A stretch of DNA of 64,000 nt from Phialophora verrucosa (GCA_002099365.1 MSED01000001.1:620001-684000), one strand, 5' to 3'; counted from the stretch's first letter, positions 12,892 to 26,590 are shown. Notes: generated from the sequence alone by a model not told the origin. Program-made: numbers and translations.

Positions 12892-15800
12892 ATGCTGCAT
12901 AACCGTAAGTGCGACCCGGAATTCTTCCGCTCAACTCACCACCGCGCTCTCCACGTTTCCAGGAACGGCACCTCCATCACCAGCGCTCTGCATGAAGACG
13001 AGCACAAAGTCCCGTGCTAACCGAGCTCGATGCTTCCAGATGTTCAATCCGCTTCCAACGAGCCTTCGACCTATACCCTCGATGGGCCCGGGCCCGAACA
13101 GATCTCCCAACCTTTGTCCAATGGGCGTCCCCAACTTCACTCGAGAGACACGTCGGTGACGAGAGGCAGGCCTCAACACTCTTCAACGCAGGCATATGGC
13201 TCCAACATTACAACGTCGTCGCGAGCAGGCTCGGCTCAGCCTCAACCGCTTGGGAGTGAAGCCAGTGGGAATCTAAGAGGAGGACCGGCAGTGGACACCA
13301 CTGGCCTGCAGAGACGGACGTCGAACAGTTACGGCCACCACCGCCAGACGTCGGTCATCCATGGCTTGCAACATTCGAGGAGTCCCAGCTTCAACTCCCC
13401 CTCATCCGCGAGCCCTTTGACGCCGGAATCGCTACTCAGTGCAGCTAGCTATGCAAGATATCCCAATGGGAGCAGACGGGGCCAGTACTCCAATTCGAGT
13501 GCAGAAACTTCAGCGTACACGACTCCAGTATCACCATATCAAAGTCACGGTCAAGGGCACTCGATCGACTCCCTGATTGACGCTAGCGCACCAGTACCTG
13601 ACCCGGTGTTGTCGTCTTCACAAAACAGGAGACGCAAAGATCATTCAAGGACACGCCGGGGCCATGGATACAATTCGTCTAGCTTCCACCAGCAGCCTGA
13701 GCCGCGGACACCAGGGGAATATGCCCTACACCATCTCTTTCACGCTTTTGTGCTCCGTGCCGATCAAAGAATCAATCACTGCCTCACCCTGCTCGACACT
13801 TCCCCTACCCCCGTGGAACAAGCTTGTGCGCCAGGTGTCGATGCAGGGTTTGACCAATTGATCGTGTCACTGGGCCACATTTCGCGTCAGGGGCCCAAAC
13901 CCTTGGTGGACAGTCTGATGTTATGGCGAAAGGGCAAAGGTGACGCGGCTGCAAATCTGAAAAAGCAAGTATACCAGCAACGAATCCAGGCGGGCACGCC
14001 GACTGTGTCCCTACCACCCTCGCTCCCTAGGCGGCATACAGAGCCCCTTCAGGTCCCGGGTGAGACCAACCTGTCCCAAGCTGGAGCCGAAGGTGCTTCT
14101 ACCGCTGAAGACCCTCTTACCCAAGAATACCTACTTGCCGATCGCCGTGCAACCATCTCTGTCTACATCCTCTGTAGGGTATTGGTTGCAATTTTCGAGC
14201 AGAGCACACTGACCGCCATAACCCAAGATCTGGCCAACAAACTTGAGGACATTGTGTTCACGCAGATTAGGGAGGTAGAGCCTGCTCAGATCCTGACGTC
14301 AACTATCCGATTTGCGAACTGGAAAATTTATGGCGAGGTACTGGGCCACATGAGCCGGCTGGACTTCGTCAACGTCACCTTCCGCTTTACGCAGCAGCTT
14401 GATCAGTGGCAACAGGACGTCGCGAAGAGTTCGGGAACCGCTGCCGCCAGGGACCTTGAATCTCGCATCGAACTGCTTCTGCTTGGTATGCGCCATCTGC
14501 ACATTTCCTCAACAAGGGAAGCTGCATTTGCCGTCGCCGACTTCTTGCGAACTCTTGCAGCACTGTTCTCCGACGCACATGGACCCCGAGTCAAACAAGC
14601 CTACTGCCAACTATTCGAGCGCTTGCTCACCGCCGTGGCGAGTAATCCAGATTGCTTCCAAAATGTTCCGAAGTGGAAGGACTTCATCGAAGCTATCAAC
14701 TCCAGATTGGGCAACATGCTAGTCAAGGTCCGCCACTGGAGTATTGGCTTTCCCGTGTCAATTCTGCTCATCTGCATTTCTCCGATCGAGTCTTTCTCTG
14801 TGCAGTGGCTTCCAATGATCTCGAATTTAGCTCCAAAGCTGAAAGACAAGTCGACCCGAGCCCTCGCATTGCAAGCCATTTGTCAGTTGGTCTGGACCTA
14901 TCTCATCAGGGTTGGAGATCCTATGCAGGTCAAATTGCGTCGATTGGAAGAGATCATCAAGATCACAATCCCGCAAGGGAGGAAAACCCATGTGGTGTCT
15001 GAGCCATCTACTGCGAAACCCCTGGTGCAATTCATCAGGATCCTCGGGTTTACAGCTCAAGAGCTCTGCTTCCGTGCGGTGATCTTCCCTCTTCTGCATT
15101 ACGATCTCTTCCAGTCTAGTCGAACGCTCAGAATTGAACAGATCGAGCCTGAACGAATGGTCATCGGCATCCGTGCATTTCTTGTCCTCATCTCTGACCT
15201 GGAGAAAGGGAACACGAGAGGTCCACCATTTCCTGCATTCAGCACCCATACCCCGAACTTTGACGGATTGCCTCCCTCGCCTATGAGCACGAGAGCCATG
15301 CAGGGTATGGATTCACCAGTACAATCAACCTCTGAAGATGACAGTCCTTCCTCGCTGCCAGTCAACGTTTCTGTGCTGGACGAAAATGCCCAACAGTACT
15401 ATCTGCAATTTTGTCAAATTCTGGGCAAGATTACAATTCTGTGCGACAACACCTTCGGTGGACAAGCCACGCTGAACGAAAAGTTCTCTTCGACGGCAAA
15501 CCTTACCCCGAAAACCCCTCTCACCGATGCGTTCACACTGGCACGGAGTCAAGATCCAATAGCCCCTGATCAGAGGCAGTTGTATTACGAGCTGCTCCAC
15601 GTCGCCATCCAAGCTCTTCCACGTTGCTTCACCGACCACATCCCCCTGAACCCATTGATCAATCTCTTGTGTACCGGTTCTGCTCATGTGCAGGCCAACA
15701 TCGCAGCCTCTGCTACGCAGTCTTTGAAGGCGATAGCGAAACAGGGCCATGCCCAGGCAGTAGCAATTGCTTTCCCACGATTCATTTTCCACTACGACTC

Positions 15801-18800
15801 TCAGTATTCTACGATGTCGGATGAGGGACGTCTAGGGCCAGCTCACATCGAGACGACGTTGACGTTATATCTTGAGCTGCTCCAGATCTGGATGGAGCAG
15901 CTTAAACAGAAAGCTGTTGCGAGCTCTGCCGAAGCAAGAGATCGTTCAGCAACAGGCCCTAATCGAGCTTTGCAAATGGAGCTCACGAACGCGATTCCTC
16001 ACGTGGACGAGATTGAGGCGTATGGATTGTTCTTCCTCTGCTCCCAGTCCCGACGGGTGAGGGCATTCGCGATCAAGGTCCTGCGACTCGTCGTTCAGTT
16101 CGATTCGGTTCTAGGCCAGTCCGACTCGTCAAGGATCATCAAGCTTTTAGAGGACCAGTCGTCTACAATCCTCGACTTGCATGAAGATGCTCTCAACGTC
16201 GCCGAACGCAGTCGGCTACAGAAGGACAAGCGTGTTGGCCCGGGCCAGAGTACACTGATCGAGATCTGCAGCTCTGAGGTCTCATACGACTCGACACTCT
16301 GGTTCAAAGCTTTCCCTAACCTCATCCGCGTTGTGTTCGATGCATGCCCGAACGCCATAGCACTCTGTCGTGGAACGGTCACTGACAGACTGGTGATGAT
16401 GCAGAACGATATTGAGGCTTTCTCAGACGCAGCTGGTGCTACTGCGGCCATGTATGAGTACCGCATGCAGGGAAGAAGTTCTGCGACCTCCGCCGAGGTT
16501 CTCTTCGACCAGTGGAAATTATACCTTATCATGGCCTGTGTCACGCTCAGCTCGCCAGGTGCCCAATCCCAGAGTCAGCTTGCTGACGCTGCTCATGCAC
16601 GCAAGACGTCTAAGAGCGCGGCTCCAGCACAGGACAAATTGAGTTCCGCCAGGGCACTATTCTCTGCAATTATTCCAATGCTGGGCGCCGCGCCTGATGC
16701 TATTCGCGATGCGGTTGTCTCGGCTCTTGGATCAATTAATCGCAAGCTCTATCGGACACTGCTTGAATCATTACAGTATGCCGTCATTAAGTGCAATGAT
16801 GAGGCCAAGGCGAGGATCACCCATCACAGGAGTCCAAGTAGCCCACAACGATCGCAGCAGACAGAGCGACTTCGAACTGAGGTTACTCATGTATACAAAC
16901 TTACCGCATCTTTCTTGCATCATGAGGACATCTACAACGATGACTGGATCTTGAACAACCTGGTCATATACACCAGGGATCTCCGCATCTTCCTCAGTGA
17001 CACCGACGTGCAGAACGACTCTCGTTTCCAAAGATTGAGATATCATTTCTGCGGCCTCGTCGAGGAAGTGTTCGAAGGTGTCAACAGGTCTCAGACACCT
17101 TCCCGCTGGATGCCATTTGAGTCACGCAAGTCTGCATTCGCTCTGATGGAGGACTGGTGCGGCTATTCAGCTGAGCAGACCTCCATTGATCCAAATCACA
17201 ACAATGCACGGACTGTGCAGGATCGTATCAATGCCAGCGCCGCAACGGAGAAGGAGAAGAACAATTTGCGAGTGGCCGCTCTCAGTGCCATGGCCGCCCT
17301 GTGCGCCGGGACCATCAGTATCAGAACTGATAGCAACGCTGTTCTATCATTCAATCTGCAAAGAATGCTCTCCTGGATCGATACGATTTTTGCCACGAAT
17401 AACCACAAAATGCACACTATCGGTCGACGAGCGCTCAAGCTGTTGCTCATGCACAATCCAGAACATCTTGTTATCGCGGAACATGCCATAGAGCAATGCT
17501 ACAGGACCGAGTCTCCGATGGCGTTGGAAAGCTATTTTGGTGTCTTATGTGACGTCTTGATACAAGACACGGATTATCCTGTGCCATTTTGGAAAATAGT
17601 CAGCATCATTGTGTTCACCTTGGGGAATGAGAATCGCGAGATCAGAATGAAATCAGCACATCTCATCCGGACTCTGGATGAGCGCCAGCATAAGAGTACC
17701 AACCTCCAGGAGTTTGATATCAGCATCTCCGACAAGACCCGGGCTGTGTATAAGCTGGCTCAATTCGAATACTCGAGACGTCTTGCGAACGCAAACTCCG
17801 ATATCGCGTTCATGGTGTTTTCGGAGTTCTCGCTCCACTACAAGACCGCGCGGAATGATCATCAGAGAAACATGGTCGTTGCCATATTGCCGTGGCTGCA
17901 GACGCTCGAGCTTCAGGTCGATCCTGGCACAGGATCGCCTACTGCTGTGTCATACATGCTTCTGGCTAACATGTTCGAAATTACGATCTGCTCGAGCAGC
18001 GCAATGCACAATGAAGTGCAGGCATTGTGGCAAGCGCTTGCGACAGGACCGCATGCGGGCAACGTCCAAATGATCCTTGACTTTATCATCTACCTCTCCC
18101 TCGACCGACGCGATCAGAACTTCGTCGAGTACGCAAAACAGATCGTCGTCTATCTCTCCTCCACTCCTGCCGGTTCTCGAGTGCTGGAATTTTTCATGTT
18201 GCAATTGTGCCCGAAGAATATGGTCAACGACAGAAAACATGCAGAAGTTGTGATGCCCGACACGAGAAGTCTTCCTTATGTTTCTGATCTGACTTCTTTG
18301 CTGCCGATGGGCACTAAACAGGTATGCTTATCTTGTTACATTATGAGGCACAACTAACCTGTGCGTAGGTCGGGCTGTCTCTGGGACAAGTCTCATTGAT
18401 TTTCTTGGTTGATCTGGTGGTTGCTCCGGTTACCCTAGCCAGAGATGAGGCTACAAAGCTCATTCACGCAGTACTCATCCTCTGGGATCATTACACTGCC
18501 TCAGTTCAGGAACAGGCGAGGGAGATGCTCGTGCATCTCATCCACGAATTGGTCACCACCAAGATCGAAGCCCAGATCCTCAACTCTTCCAAGTCAAAGA
18601 TCGAAAGTCTGGTCGACGCTATTCGGACGAACAGTCCACAGATCAGCTGGTCCTACGAGAGCAACACCAGAAAAGACGAGGATGATGGCGGCAGCCGAGT
18701 GCCTCCAGCAATGACTGCACTCACTACCGAGATCGTCGGTATATTCAACCTCGCATTCGACAACTTTAGTGATTCCTGGGCCAAAGAAGCACTACACTGG

Positions 18801-21023
18801 GCCTCCATCTGTCCGGTGCGGCATTTGGCATGTCGATCCTTTCAAGTGTTTCGATGCATCTCCGTCAGTCTGGACGCCAGAATGCTTGCCGACATGCTTG
18901 CACGGCTTTCCAACACAATTGCCGACGAGCACACAGACTACCAAACTTTCTCTATGGAAATATTGACGACCCTGAAAGTCATCATCGGAGCGCTCGAGCC
19001 CAAAAACCTACTACGATATCCTCAGCTCTTCTGGACAACCTGCGCCTGTCTCAACACGATTCACGAACGAGAGTTCTACGAGACACTTGGGATGCTTGAA
19101 AAGTTTCTCGACAAGTTGGACCTCTCTGCTCCAGACGTGACAGAAGCAATGATGAAAGGGCTACCCGCGAAGTGGGATGGCGGCTTCGAAGGACTGCAAC
19201 CGTTGCTTTACAAGGGCTTGAAATCTGCCGATAGCTTGGACAAGACTCTCCTAGTCCTTCAACGGCTAGCGGAACTTCCAGACTGCCAGCTCGTTGGAAG
19301 CGACAACCGTCTCCTCTACTGCGTCTTGGCGAATCTACCACGATGGCTGCAAAGTTTCGAGCTGGATGCCACCGACTCTGCAGCCGTGGCTTCTGCGCAG
19401 ACGCTCGCCAGGATCGCAAGCGCCGAAGGCCACGAGCTCCTCTCAAATTGCCTTGCGCGCTACGCCAACAGTGAGATAACAAGCCAAGAGATGCTTTCGG
19501 CCACCATGAAATCTCTAAAAGTGGCCTATTTCCCCTTGTGCGACGCTTCAAGTCTGATATTCATGATAGGACTGCTCACGAACAAGACGCCATGGTTTCG
19601 AGTCAAGCTCATGGACATCTTGTGCGAGCTGATCCCAATCGTCAACATGAAAAGCCCATCTATTACAACTCACGGACCGGACCTCATCTCACCGCTTCTG
19701 CGGCTTCTGCAGACCGAACACTGCACTCAGGCATTGGAAGTCATGGACTACATCATAGAGGTTGCAGCCACGCCTATGGAGAAGCACCATATGCGGATGA
19801 GCATGGCTTCTGGCTCAGCAAAAGCAATCCGAAAAGAGTACGAGCGAACACAAAGCCTCTATGGCATCCCGCACTCCTCGGGATGGTCTATCCCAATGCC
19901 TGCCGTATATTCTGGCATGACAAGGCACAATGTCCACGCGGTCTTCTACACGTGTGGAGACTCGGAATTCCTGCAAGATCAGGAAACTACCACGCCAGAC
20001 GTCGAATTCCAGGGCGATGACGGATACACCGATTCATACTTCCCACCGCAGAGTAGGGCGGAGACAATCCGAACACTTGAGGCTGCGGATACCAATGTCA
20101 GTGACCTAGTCAACACTCTCGACAGCCTCGACGACTTCTTCGACGATGTAGAGGTTGACGATGTACTAACGCCAATGGGATCCAGCCAACTGATGGGCTC
20201 CGCTATCACGATTCCCATCCTGACCGAGCAAAGCACAGATCTGTACGATGAGCAGACGGCCCCGATTCTTCGCCAGAGCCTCTCCCGGACCACCCCATCG
20301 ACAAATGTGCAGGATGGCTTTACCGAGGCCGGTCCGCTTCCTGGCATGAGCCACCGAACTCAGCCTAGTCTCTCGTCTCAGAGTTATAGCACATCTGCCC
20401 AAACTTCTTTCTCTTCGATTGACGAGCTAGGAGGTCCGGGACCATCGATGCCAAATTCGTCGAAGAAGCCTGCTCTCCAAACCTCTATCAGCCCAATCAG
20501 CCATCAACGTCCGGGACTCCACGCCAGGTCTATTACGTCTCCGGCAAACCAATTTTCTGCGTCTCAGCCAACATCGGGTGGACTCGCTACCATGCCGGAG
20601 AACTTTTCCTTCCGGTCCCAGGACGAATTTGCTGACCAATATGACGAAGCCATTCTATCGGATGGGGAGAATAGTCCTTTCCCCTTGCTAAGCATGACAA
20701 TGTCCAATCAGAGCAAATCGCTGTCGGGCCCAGGTCCTTCGGAATACCAGACCACGCCAACATCTGCCACTGAGACGGGTGGTGCTTTCAGCCTCCAAGG
20801 GATGAGAAGAGGTATGCGGCGTCTCACAGGTGGAAAGAGCGAGAGCCAAAAGGAGAAGGAGAAGATCAAGGATTTCGCACGTCTACGTGGGCAATCAGGA
20901 GGCCCGAACCTGGTGCCTGCGGCAATGCAGAGCCCCAGAGTTCCGAGAGTACCTTCCGAATACCTTACTGGCGGTGCCAGTAACATCAGTGGCGTCAGCC
21001 CGACCGCAAGCCCCGGGCTTTGA
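12892..21023 (+). CDS. cell morphogenesis protein of the PAG1/Tao3/MOR2 (Furry) family
   Basis: Very large protein of about 2649 aa. Proposed exons: 12892-12904, 13040-18321 and 18369-21023. The internal 47-bp intron (GTATGC...GTAG, phase 0) is clear. The 5' end is less certain: a tiny first exon (MLHN) has a perfect GTAAGT donor, and a GCTAAC branch point 19 nt before a CTTCCAG acceptor joins it in frame. Without that intron the start would be the ATG at 13030 (2648 aa). Furry-family scaffolds act in the RAM/MOR network with NDR kinases to control polarised growth and cell separation. Residues 1-215 are Ser/Gln/Pro-rich and probably disordered, followed by long helical-repeat stretches matching the family's N, middle and C regions (for example EYALHHLFHAFVLRADQRIN near the start and the MKSLKVAYFPLCDASSLIF region). 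The last 250 residues are again low complexity. Confidence 0.9.
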
Positions 21024-21493
21024 GAGCTTGAGGCTGCGTGGTGCTTTCGTTCTCTTCGATTTTACCAACACGACGATACCCCCGATAGAGCGTGATGCGG
21101 CATGAGAGCAAACATTATCGGCGTTTCTTGCAATTCTAGCAATTGCTACGACCTGTGTACCATATGCAAGGGCTCTTCTGCATTGGCAAGAGGAAGAGCT
21201 TGGTTTTGTATACTATGACCTCCGGTTCAAGCACCGTGAGCAATGTACCACAATGACTGAAGCCTGGTTTTTCAATTCACGCACCCGAACTGAAGGCGTT
21301 TTCATTTCTCATTTGTCTTCATGTCCAGGAGAAGGGGTGAGACATATCATTGGCGCACTGACCATCGATTGCATTCCTAGGTATGCATTCCAAGCAATCT
21401 GCCTCGATCGCCCTAGCTCTGTGATGCACGCTTTAGACTTTTGCTTCCACGCTACACAGGTGAGTTAGTACTTCCAAGAGGGGACGTGGCAAG
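21024..21493. other. intergenic region upstream of the GH128-like gene
   Basis: Holds the 3' UTR of the PAG1-type gene and the promoter of the secreted hydrolase. Nothing else recognised. Confidence 0.6.
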
Positions 21494-23848
21494 ATGTTAT
21501 TTGCGACACGCGTGAGGTTAGGGCAAACTCTGCTGGCCCTGCAAAGCCTGGCTACAGTCACTGCAGCGCAAGCACGTAAGAGACATTACCTTCATGAAGA
21601 GGCACGTTGCTGACGACAGACAGTCTCGATAGACTCCAATGGCTGCTACTGGACGTCGACGGTGGTCTTCGGCAACACCAGCACTATCCCAAGCACGATC
21701 AGTGCTACTAACGGCGGACAGTCGATATCGCCTACTCTCACGTTGTCGACAGCATCAGATCCCAGCACCAGCGGACAGATCGTCCCCACAACAAGCGGGT
21801 CGCTAGTCATCACTACTACATCGAGTCTGACCCCTAGCGAGCCGGTGTCTTCTTCCTCCACGAGCACCCTGCCCAGCCTAACGGTCACAACCTCCCTAAC
21901 CACATCTACGACGCCTCCAGCTCCTGTGTCATCCCCCTTCCGTATCACCGTCAGCGGTTTCAACTCCAGGCTCCGAGCTCGCGCACTCAGCTACATTTCT
22001 TTCAATGGAGAGGACGCCTATCTCACCGAGGACGAAGACCTGTCCGCGATCTTCGTGCTCGCCTCTAATGGCCAGCTTCAGACTGGCGGCGCAACCGTCG
22101 GTACAAATGGCAGAACGGGATCATTGCCCCTGATGCAGTTTGTCGGGTCTACTCAGCCCAGTGGTTACATCTGGTATTTCAATGACACAAGGCTGGTGTT
22201 TGGCGACAACGTCGTCTTCTCGGCGCTGTCCAACGGGCAGATGTTTGTGACGTTTCCTGGCAGTCAGCCGCCTGTCGGAGCAGTTCAGCTTGGTCTGGAA
22301 CCGGAATTTGTCGAGATCGTGACGAGTTCGACCCTGTCAACGACTTCGAGCTTCGCTGGCATGAGCCCAAGTCCTAGCACGGAGGCAGTGACAACTCCGG
22401 TCACCGGTAGTCCCATGTCTACTCCCTCGAGCACTCCTTCAAGCCGCGAAACCACCACTGCTGCTCTACCGCCTCAGACCTCTTCGATGGCAGCTAGCGT
22501 CGTTCCGTCTTCGAGTTCGGTGTCGCCCAGCCTGTCTCCTTCCGGCAACACGCTCGTCTCAAGTTCAGGGGGCAGCGGTCGTACAACAACGACACCCATT
22601 GGCGTATCCAACTCGTTGTCCGCCGCGCCAAGCACTAGCGTCCAGGTCAATCCGATCACTGTGGTATCCTCGACAGCGACAAGTGTGCTATCTTCCCTGG
22701 CGGTGTCGCCAGCCTCGTCTTCGCCCGCTGTGCTGTCATCCTCAATGTCTCGTTTGGCAACCGCGACTGCCTCGTCTACACATGCAGCGTCCAGCTCCTC
22801 GGCGGGCTCCAGCACAAGCAGAGTCACAACCGCGGTCGCGTCAACGCAGGCTCAGCCATTCTCGACCTCTTCATCTCGAAGCACCAACGCGCTGTCGTCG
22901 TTCTTGAGCGTCGCAAATCCAAGTTCAACCAGGATCACGAGCACGACCAGCCTAAGCAACACGTCTTCATCATCAACATCGACGTCGACATTCTCTCCCT
23001 ACCCTGCCAAGCGCGGCCTGGCCTACCGCAACGTCACCACCCTACAATACTACCCGCCCCCGTCGCCCTACATCTCGTGGTCCTACAACTACTACTCCCT
23101 GCCCAACGCCTCGGACGACATTGGCGCCTACCCGTACCCGTCGTCGCCTTACCGCTTCATCCCACTCCTCTACAACGACGCGCCTTCGCTGGCCTCGATC
23201 TGGGCGCCCAACGTCAACTTCAGCATCGCGCACTACGGCACCGACGCCATCTTCGGCTTCAACGAGCCCGACGCCAACTTCGACGGCCAGAGCGCCAACA
23301 TGCCCGTCGCGCAGTCCATAGCCGGCTATGCAAGCTTCATGGAGCCCTTCGCCGGGCGCGTCAAGATCGGCGCCCCCGCCGTCACCAACACCGGCGGCGG
23401 CATCGCGTACTTGCAGCAGTTCCTGGGCAACGCGACCCAGCACGGCCTGACCCTCGACTTTATCAACATCCACTGGTACGCCAGCCCGTACAACATCGAC
23501 TACTTCCGCGAGTTCGTCCTGCAGGCGTATGATTTGAGCGTGGCGTATTCGCCGAATCTGACGTCCCGGTTCGTCGACACGCAGGCCGGGGGCGTCTTGC
23601 CCGTGTGGATCACCGAGTTCGGGATGGACCAGAATAACTACGACTTGGCCACCACGGTGCAGTTTCTCAAGAATGCCACCCTCTGGATGGATCAGCAGGC
23701 CTGGGTCGAGCGGTATGCGTGGTTTGGCAATTTCCCTGGTGGGTTCACTAGTTATGGCGCGCCCACGACGGGCATGCTCTTGAATACGGATGGGAGTGGC
23801 CGTAGTGCCTTGGGCGACGTTTGGTATCGGTATAATGGGACGAATTAG
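21494..23848 (+). CDS. secreted GH128-type glycoside hydrolase with DUF7908-like N-terminal domain
   Basis: Two exons, 21494-21575 and 21624-23848, with a 48-bp phase-1 intron, giving 768 aa. The first exon encodes a clear signal peptide (LGQTLLALQSLATVTAAQA), which fixes the start. After it comes a Ser/Thr-rich stretch, then a beta-rich module (PFRITVSGFNSRLRARALSY to VQLGLEPEFVEI) resembling DUF7908, then a Ser/Thr linker of about 210 residues likely to be O-mannosylated, then a catalytic domain of the Asl1-like/GH128 type starting KRGLAYRN. In that domain GFNEPD carries the likely acid/base Glu and WITEFG the likely nucleophile. Characterised relatives act on beta-1,3-glucan in the cell wall. 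Multiple N-glycosylation sequons are visible. It ends YRYNGTN with no GPI signal. The protein should be secreted or wall-associated; substrate is inferred from family. Confidence 0.88.
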
Positions 23849-24206
23849 GGGGGAGTTACCCAGGATGGAGGGGTTACAGGTACAGTGGCTTAAGGTAGTG
23901 GGTAGAAAGGGACGGGGTGTGGCGCGCGCAAGTAAGAGTTGGCGAGGAGACAAGGGGTTGTGGTTCGGGGCGTGGAAGTCTTTGCCATTCATCTGGGATT
24001 CAAGCGACGGAAGCACAGGTATCAAGTCTCTGTTCGAACATAACATCTGGCGTATTCTTGGTTCGGAAGGATGTTGAATTCTCATCAATAACCAATTCAC
24101 ATGATAATCGATTTCATCCTTCTTGTTTCTTTACGCTCTCGCGTTATGCTGGCCCTGAGCAGACCATATGCTCCACAACACAGAATGATGCCGGCCCCGA
24201 AATGCT
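23849..24206. other. convergent 3' intergenic region
   Basis: Short gap between the 3' ends of the hydrolase (+) and MLH1 (-). Only 3' UTR sequence is expected and nothing else was seen. Confidence 0.6.
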
Positions 24207-26590
24207 TCAGCAGCGCTCAAATACCCGATACAGCCCCTTCAGATTCGCAACTTCCACAACGCCTTTCAACATATCCTGCGTGGCAACTATTCTCGACCGG
24301 AATGCCGGGAAAAGGACATGCTCCAATGCGTATTCGATTTCTTTTCTTCTTTTCTCCGTCGCCTCGTTGTCGGCGTCAGGCTCGCTTCTCTCGGTGTCAT
24401 CCTGGATCTGGGTTTCGGCTTCCTCCGGCGGTAAGTCTTGACTCGCAACAGCCTCCATCATTTCTTCGTCTCCAGCTTTCCCTTTGCCCTTGTCGACTTT
24501 CGGTTTGAGATGCGGTAGCATCTCTGGGACATAGAAACTGGCCAGCTCTCGCAGGAATGTGCGGAAGCAAGCCTCTTCATCTGTCCAATCCACAAACGGC
24601 CCTAGCCTTAACAAAAAGGTCGGTAGTTTCGCCATACATGGCATGTAGCTCTTTAACAGCAGCGGTATTGTTTCCAGCTGGCCGTCATCCGAGACGTTCA
24701 GAGAGAAATACTCGGCAAGCATTGCTTTACTCTTCATCAGTTGCTTGTACACCTTGTCCACGATTTGGTCTTTGTCCAGTCCCGCACAAGAAGGGTCCGT
24801 TTCGAGTTGATATTCCGCCGCGACATCCAATAGCTCCCTCAGATCCGGAGCAGGTTGAAGTTGAAGAAGCCCAAAATTGCCAAAATCGGTCAAGCCGACC
24901 TGATAGAAGAACTCGTTGCAGGCCATGCCATAATCAACAAGGTAGAGTTTCACGCCGGATTGGATGGCTGCCAGGCGTCTGGTACTATCGATTACGCCGA
25001 CGTATGTCAGAGAGGCAAAGACCTCGGTGAGGCCGTTGTGCATCGACTCGCGGACTTGGCGGCGCAGACTCTTGACTGAAGTGAGGCGGACTTGAATCTG
25101 TTCGCGATCCGTGGTCGTGTACTGGATTCCATTTGTGGCGGTGGCGTCGTCTTGAGAAGTCGACGTCGTCAAGGCTGGTGGAAGCATAGAAGTGATCTTC
25201 CTCATCTTTGAATCGGTTCGGATGAGGTTGTTTTCGTAAGGCTTTTTAGTTGTCGAGGGCCTTCTGGGAGCACTGTCGTCCGTTGGGGGAGTAGCGTCCC
25301 CAGGCGCCACTCGCTGATTCATTGGTGTCATAGGAGGAATGCCAGGCAGCAGTGTCTGTGTCTTGAAACTCCTGCTCGTATCGACCTTGGCCAGGTTTTC
25401 TCGGATACTCGCGCATACCAGCTCGATGATCTCATCTTCATTCAAGAAATGGACTTCGCGTTTGGTCGGATGTACGTTCACATCGACCCTGTTAGGCGCG
25501 ATCTCGAGGCTGAGGTAGATGAACGGATGGCCGCTTTTGGGCAAGAAGAGTTGGTATGTCTGTTCAATGGCCTTCTTGACCGCAGATGACTCGACGGATC
25601 GGTTGTTGATGAACAGCAGTAGCGTCGTTCTTTTGGCACTATAGTTGGCATTGGTGGCATAGCCGGAAGCTTCGAACCCCCAGCGAGCATCTGCAGTGCT
25701 GAAGCTCATGATTTCTTTTGCAACATTTCCACCATACGCTTGCTTGATCCTATCGATCTTGGTAGTAGCGGCTGCCACGGAGAAGCCAGCGCCCGTCTCA
25801 CCGTGCTTCTTGATTGAGAAGGCAACCCCTTCGCGATGAACAGCATACCGGGTGATGACGTCGAGGACTTTTGCATATTCTTCCGAAGGCGACCGAAATG
25901 CGCGTCGGCGGTTTGGGATGTTGTAGAACAGGTCCTCAACTGTAATCTGCGTGCCGGGACGACCAGCGGCAGCTTTTGGTTCGGCCGACTGACCAGGCTT
26001 GGCTGGGATGAGCTTTCCATCCTGGTAGTGGGCTTGCCATGCACAGCTTGAATTGGCCGTCTTGGTAGTAACCCGGAGGTGGGCAATATGGCTGATGCTG
26101 GCAAGAGCCTCTCCTCGAAAGCCATAAGTGCCTATGGACATAAGATCTTCGAACTGCTTGAGCTTGGAAGTGGTGAACCTCTCGCATAGAATTGGCAGAT
26201 CGTCTCTCTGGATGGTTGTCAGACGCAACGTGACATTGGAAAGGCAGAGTACGGACCTCAATACCATGGCCATTGTCCGTGATCTGCAACAACTTCAAGC
26301 CGCCATCCTTGACCAGGATCTCAATCGAGGTTGAGCCAGCGTCAATAGAGTTTTCAAGCAGTTCCTTGAGGGCATGCATGGGCGCAACGATGATTTCACC
26401 GGCTGCAATCTTGTTGACGACATCCTGATCAAGGGCCTTGACAAAGGGTTAGCCATGATCTCTGCCTTACCGTGAGGAAGCATCAACGTGCCTTGATGCG
26501 ACGCGGAGCGTCGGGTGGCAAGCCTGCTTCTTCCGCAGTGCGCTTCACGCCTCGAGGGCCTTCAGAGTCTACATCCATTGTATCGTTCAT
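24207..26590 (-). CDS. mlh1: DNA mismatch repair protein MLH1 (MutL homologue)
   Basis: Three exons: 26590-26492, 26436-26257 and 26207-24207, giving 759 aa. Intron 2 (49 bp, GTCCGT...CCAG, phase 0) is canonical. Intron 1 (26491-26437, 55 bp) fits only as a GC-AG intron: AAG|GCACGT...GTCAAG|GCC, with GGCTAAC as branch point, restoring RRIKALDQDVVNKIAAGEI. MLH1 pairs with PMS1 or MLH3 and acts after MutS recognition in nuclear mismatch repair and meiosis. Visible GHKL ATPase motifs: KELLENSIDAG (Glu58, Asn62), DNGHGI (Asp87) and GFRGEAL (122-128). The C-terminal dimerisation domain ends in the conserved FERC, part of the MutL-alpha endonuclease site. The short pre-domain leader (MNDTMDVD...) has a basic patch. 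A dispersed repeat lies 130 bp upstream of the start. Confidence 0.95.

Noticed and set aside
23042..24100. 352-codon minus-strand open frame over the GH128 domain
   Set aside because: Antisense shadow produced by GC-rich third positions of the hydrolase gene.
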